Shown: in pieces, positions 59,507 to 64,000 of the stretch
How the letters are laid out: each line of letters opens with the position of its first letter
How positions within the stretch are numbered: the first letter of the stretch is position 1
Assembly: GCA_019828545.1 (NCBI GenBank)
Contig: JACVRA010000354.1
Coordinates: forward strand, 1-64,000
Length of the DNA stretch: 64,000 nucleotides
Reading direction: 5' to 3'
Source: Paracamarosporium sp. OC-R06-R3
Lineage: Eukaryota > Ascomycota > Dothideomycetes > Pleosporales > Didymosphaeriaceae
Made by a program: the position numbers and the translations under genes
Notes under the pieces: model-generated
The model's input: the letters and a program-made list of their open reading frames with translations, nothing else
Database searches by the model: none
What the model was told of the DNA's origin: nothing

Positions 59507-59775
59507 GGTTAGTAGATTGCAGGCTGTGTGGAACTTGAGGGCTTCGTGCCTGGCCTACCTGCAGCGAACGCCCGACGACTGGAAAGGTTGGTGCCCGCGG
59601 TTGAGTGCCTAGTCCTGCTTTGTTTACTGATGCGCGCGGTGGTGAGTACATTGCAGGCTGTGTGGAATCTGAGGGCTTCGTGCCTGGCCTACCTGCAACG
59701 AAAGCCTGGAGTCTGGAATGTTGGATGCTGAGGTCGAATGTCTACTCTTGTTCGGATATACTGGTGCGCATGGTA
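59507..59775. repeat. Tandem duplication of a ~134-bp segment
   Basis: 59507-59640 and 59641-59775 are diverged copies. Both contain ATTGCAGGCTGTGTGGAA and GAGGGCTTCGTGCCTGGCC, and both end in a CTG(A/G)TGCGC(G/A) motif. An open frame crosses part of it, but substitutions and stops differ between copies, so coding is doubtful. Confidence 0.85.
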
Positions 59776-60239
59776 TTGGTGGGTGGTTGCTGGATTGGTG
59801 GTTCAAAGTTTCTGTCTTGGTGGTTGGATGATTCAGTCTTTCTTTTTTTGTCTTACATTCATGTATTGACACATCTGTCTTTGGTGGTTAGTGGTGGTTG
59901 GTTTAATGTCTGGTGATGGTGGTTGCTATGAAGGTTTATGTTGGAAGCTGGTACAACTTGACATCAATGGAACATCGCTTGCAAACGTCTACATCATCTC
60001 ACTATCTTCTTTCCTTGTATGTATGTGACTTCACTTCATTGCCCTTGGACGGCCCCTATGTGAGGTAATGCTTGCTGCCATCCAGTTCACTACCGCCCGT
60101 CCAATGTCGCGGCCCAGAAAGGCGCCGCGCGCTGCCACGACCTATGTCCAATGCGCTTATATCTACATTATCTGTTCTTAAATACATAATTTACTTTATA
60201 CATGTCCGTCAAAGTTTGCTGCTGGCGCTTGATCGCGCC

Positions 60240-61680
60240 TCACCCACTGCTCTTCCTGTGTGTCTTTTCGCTCGTTCCAGACACTTGCTTCAGCACCCAA
60301 GTCTCGTATCGTTCGCCTGTTTCCTCCGCCCATGTATCACTAGGTATGACGCTCCCCGTCCAAGTCTTGATCAACGCTCTCCAGTAACATGTCTCCGCCG
60401 CACCACTCAGATGTCCTCGCTTCGCAACCACGTCACGCTGATTCCACGCGATCTGGCGCGCCACCTCCGGATGTGCGCGCAGAAACATGACCACTTCTTC
60501 AAGATCCGAGAATTTTGGAGAGATGTATACTGCGTTGGCAATCTGCCAGTCGCTTACGGTCTGCAAAAGTGGCGTAGCTCTACCAGCACCGCTGTGCCCA
60601 GATACCTTCTCTTGGGCACCGTCGACACCGAACGGTGTAAAAGCAGCGATAAGGTCGCTCGCCATGATGGGCTTCATCAGCCATGAAGTATGCGTGAGAT
60701 ATGTAAGCGGCGGCGTGATCAGCACACTCTCGCACGCCTGATGATACGGCAATCTACCGCTGTAGGTCACGCCCTCAGTGTAGACCACATACTTGTACCG
60801 ACAAAAGTCCTCGATCGCTAGCGCGTTGCCGGTGCTTTTGTTCAACGACGCAACATCTGCCCATTCCCTATGCTGTGTTGCTTTCAGCAGGTCCTGCCGC
60901 AATGTCGGATGCCCGAGCGGGTTGAACCAAGGCGTGCCTCGCCAAACCACTTTGTCTATTTTCTTTTCCCAGGGCACAGTATCCTCCGTGAAAGCAACGC
61001 GCGCAAGGATGTCGTCGAAGGCACCGAGAGTGCTGCCCGGCCAGGACCAGAACGCGAAGGACGGCATGAGCCATATATTGTAGTCGCTGTGCTTGTTCGG
61101 GCGGGCAAACACCCAGGAATTGTTCCTTGGGTTATCGTTCACAACGAAAGCGAAGGGAGTGTCTGGAAGAGGGGTGGGTGAAGTGATGAGCGCGCGGTGC
61201 AGTTGAGACAGGATAGCTGCCCGTTGGTGCAAGATCAGGTTGGCGGCGTCAGGCGCGGTGCTGATAATGTAGAGCTGCATATAAGAAGTTAATCTACTTT
61301 TCTCTATGCCATGTTTCATGGGCTCCAGAGTATCAAAGTCTTACCTGGTTGTTCTTGATTCGGCCTTGTACAAGGCCTTTGTAGTCTCCGTTGTCCTTTT
61401 CCAGCACAAATCTACCAGTCTTGACCGCGTGGTCGATATCGATTAGTGCATCAGGGAATAATGTTCTGCATTCTTTTTCCGACAGATCCAGACGTTCCAC
61501 GACTAGTCGAGTACTCTTCTTGTTGGATTTCACCAGAGGTTTTTGCCCCGGTGTAGCGATTCCATCGCGAATGATCAGAGGAGCTCGGCTGTCTTCATAG
61601 AGAAATACAACAAATGAAAATGTAAGTACTAAAGAAAGCAAAACTAGATTACGAAACACAGATGTTGAGAAGCGTTTCAT
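60240..61680 (-). CDS. GT90/CAP10-like glycosyltransferase
   Basis: Two exons (61345-61680 and 60240-61274, intron 70 nt) give 456 residues. A signal-anchor helix at about 10-28 (NLVLLSLVLTFSFVVFLYE) places it as a type II Golgi/ER membrane protein. The catalytic region has the family elements KVVWRGTPWFNPLGHPTLR (the WRG motif), YKYVVYTEGVTYSGRLPYH and SVLITPPLTYLTHTSW, and ends with the helical YWRALIKTWTGSV. These fit the CAP10/KDELC (lipopolysaccharide-modifying, GT90) family; cryptococcal CAP10 is needed for capsule. The sugar donor and acceptor are unknown; related enzymes transfer xylose or glucose. Confidence 0.82.
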
Positions 61681-62214
61681 AACGTGCGAGCGAGGACATG
61701 ATTACACATGAAAGCACAACTACAAAACAAAGGCACGATCTTCGAAAAGATAATCATACATCCTGTTTGATGTCGTTGTAAAGTGTTCGTGTTGTTCGTT
61801 GTATGCACGTTCATCTGCAGGGGAACGGCAGTCAAGGATAATAAAGTAGCCCACCCACGGAAAAATATGGAGACGCCGTAATCTAATATATTGCAAAAAC
61901 GTGAATGGGCGGTCGCTATGCAGGCTGTGCGAAGCGCTGAAGCGATATTGAAGCTCGTGATGGAGGTGGAAAGAAAGTGCGGGGAAGGTGTTCTAGAAGG
62001 AAGCATGGCACTGGCAGAACCGAATCCTACGACAAGCAAATGATGAGAAGGCAACTGAACGTTAAGTATTCCTCTCGCATTACGTGGAATTCTGCGCTAT
62101 TCGTGGGTTTTATACCGTATCTGGAACTACTTCTTTCCTGATGCGTCCATAGCGTTTAGTCTTTGTGAGATATCGCACATCTCTCCTTCCTCAATACCTC
62201 TAGCACATACCAGG
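61681..62214. other. Intergenic
   Basis: Promoter of the glycosyltransferase and 3' region of the F-box gene; nothing else seen. Confidence 0.5.
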
Positions 62215-63815
62215 TCAAGCCTCGGTAGATGTTGAATGCACAATCGCCTCTTCAAAGATAGGTAAAAATACCTCATCCTCAGGCTTAAACTCTTCGAGAG
62301 ACATGAAGTCCTCCAGTTGAGAAGGTGACTCCGGAAGACGCAGTTCCATTTGGATTTGCGAGATTCCTTTTTGGGTACCTACCACTGATTTTGCAAACGG
62401 CGTAATAGAATGCTGGCCTCCTTTCATTTTGAGCTTGCGAAAGATACGTAGATTAATACGGCGTCGTTGGGTTGGACGGTGGAGCCACGCATACACTGCC
62501 TCCGGTGCGTGACAGCGAATGTCAAGGTCTTGTAAGTTCGGAATGATTGGTGGTTCAGCACCGACGTAATGCTGCAGTGTCGAAAGAATGTGAGGCTCCT
62601 CACTTTGGTAGACTAAAAGATCCAACTTTTGGAGACTGAGGGGGAATCTTTCGCGCATGCGATCATCTGATAAAGACTGCGCATTTGATATCCTGTAGAA
62701 ACCCAGAAAACCTAGAACCGGAATTCTAAGATGCTTCAGATGAACCAGCTTGTTGAAGGTGGTGGGAGCGGCATTTTCGCGAGACAAGTCATAGTCGTCT
62801 CCAATATACAACGCCGTGAGAGTCTCAGCATGTAGAGACAAGGCCGTTACCACGGCTTGACAAAAGCAGGGGTGCTCCGGGAGCAAGTCTTTGCGAAAGG
62901 TGAAGGCAAACGTGCGGAGGGCCTATCGACCATGGAAGGACCGAGTTAGTGTACTGCAAGCCAATATATACAGCATCAGCCACTTACTATACAGCGTTCG
63001 ATCCAACGAAAAATGGACTTGAAGTCCAAATCTGCATGTAGGATCTCTAAGTGCTCCACCGAAAAATCTCTAGGAGACTCTAATCTTGTAGCCTGTGCAG
63101 TGGAAATCAAGTCTATAGCATTATTCATATACTGCTCGTTTTCCAATTCGAATTCGTCAATCTCATCATCACTATCCGCTTCGTATAAGTCGTACATAAA
63201 GACGCTCTTCAGCTTCGGTCCCTCTAAGAATGGGATGTAACACTCTGCGGCTTGTCCAAGATTCACGAGCGCTACGTCCTGCAAATTAAGCCATTCCTTT
63301 CGGGTGTTGGAGTTTGTACTTGCTAAAGACCATAACCATTCTTTCCCTTGCTCGTTTGGAATGTTCGAATCCAGGGTACGAAGGTTGGGCAAAATGCGCA
63401 GCAAGACCATAATGAATGCCCCATCTTCGAATGAATTGTACCTAAGTGTAATTGCGCGAGGCCCAGTGAGCTCCTCGATTTTTTCGCTGAACATTGGGTG
63501 TTGTCGCTTGGTTTTTTCTTTCGCTTGATACTTCCATGTATTCGTCCATTGACCGCGAATCTGCAAATGTTGGACCTGCGCGGCAAGTTCCGGGTGCTCC
63601 AAAAGTTGTATGACCAAAGAGGTTAACCGTTCATAATTTCTATATTCGCTGCCCAGTACCAGCTTGATATGGTGGTACAAGTGCGGTGTCGCGATGCGGT
63701 GTAGCTGCCTAGAGGCAAGAACAAGGTTGAACAAATCTCCACAGTCTGATACGTGTGAAGCAACGACAGTTATGAGTTCTTCCGGGAGTTTTGTCAATGG
63801 AAACATCGTTTTCAA
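62215..63815 (-). CDS. F-box-like protein with leucine-rich body
   Basis: Two exons (62988-63815 and 62215-62922, intron 65 nt) give 511 residues; Met4 (MFPLTKLPEE) is also a possible start. The N-terminus LPEELITVVASHVSDCGDL, then LVLASRQLHRIATPHLYHHI, is a typical fungal F-box. The rest has irregular Leu-rich segments (LRTLDSNIP, LQDVALVNLG, LKSVFMYDL, VEHLEILHADLD, LKHLRIPVLG, LQDLDIRCHA) like the degenerate repeats of fungal F-box/LRR proteins. It probably recruits a substrate to a Skp1-Cul1 ubiquitin ligase; the substrate is unknown. The acidic insert EADSDDEIDEFELE may be a flexible loop. Confidence 0.8.
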
Positions 63816-64000
63816 ATGGATGCAATATTCGTGCCTCTATCTTTGAGGTGGGGGTGGGACGAAGAACGCAGGCAGCAACATGCAGCCGCTTACATCATCT
63901 GCACCTTTCCTAAAATGAGCCTACGTTTTTGTACACAGTGGTCTTAGCCAAGAATTCTTAATACTATCATTCAACCCCCATTGACACCATTCACATTGTT

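Larger units (their letters stand above)
56421..60239. other. Long non-coding stretch with several tandem repeats
   Basis: About 3.8 kb with no supported gene; open frames are short and often follow the simple repeats. It holds the separately listed repeats at 56601, 56998, 59216 and 59507. Confidence 0.5.

Overview
The window is nuclear DNA of a filamentous ascomycete (Pezizomycotina, most likely Dothideomycetes). The evidence is many short introns (mostly 45-70 nt, GT-AG), wide gene spacing, and families typical of these fungi: a HET-domain protein, a UstYa-like DUF3328 protein, two rhodopsin-domain (SAT4/Pth11-like) membrane proteins, a Zn2Cys6 regulator, a GPI-anchored wall protein and a GT90/CAP10-like glycosyltransferase. 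I support about 21 protein genes and no RNA genes. Exon borders were worked out by hand from splice signals and reading-frame continuity.

Layout. 1-5.4 kb is poor in genes: one small conserved-looking protein (1650-2200, -) and an unusual 0.9 kb cluster of palindromic TTCGGGCGAA-type repeats. 5.4-11.8 kb holds a rhodopsin-domain protein, a hexose-type MFS transporter and a secreted DJ-1/PfpI-like protein. 11.9-19.2 kb is bracketed by two inverted copies of a small non-autonomous DNA transposon with 5-bp target duplications; the first copy contains an assembly gap. Between them lie an M6 metalloprotease with a ricin-B-like C-terminus and two tail-to-tail atypical kinases, one with NFG instead of DFG. 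20-31 kb, all on the minus strand, holds a second rhodopsin-domain protein, a secreted type-B carboxylesterase, and two proteins of unknown function that appear to share one domain.

33-41 kb holds a small secreted Tyr-rich protein with dibasic sites, divergent from a UstYa-like gene (a candidate RiPP precursor/modifier pair); then a tRNA-splicing endonuclease subunit Sen15, a GPI-anchored Ser/Thr-rich protein, a DUF2985-like membrane protein and a Gln/His-rich low-complexity protein. 41.7-49.2 kb carries a very large C2H2 zinc-finger protein followed by a HET protein. 49.9-56.4 kb holds fibrillarin, with an apparent one-base frameshift before its GAR domain, and a large Zn2Cys6 transcription factor. 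56.4-60.2 kb is non-coding with several tandem repeats. The end holds a GT90-like glycosyltransferase and an F-box protein.

Housekeeping genes (Sen15, fibrillarin) are mixed with accessory, secreted and allorecognition-type genes. The strongest leads are the UstYa/Kex2-type precursor pair, the transposon-bracketed protease-kinase block, and the palindromic repeat cluster.
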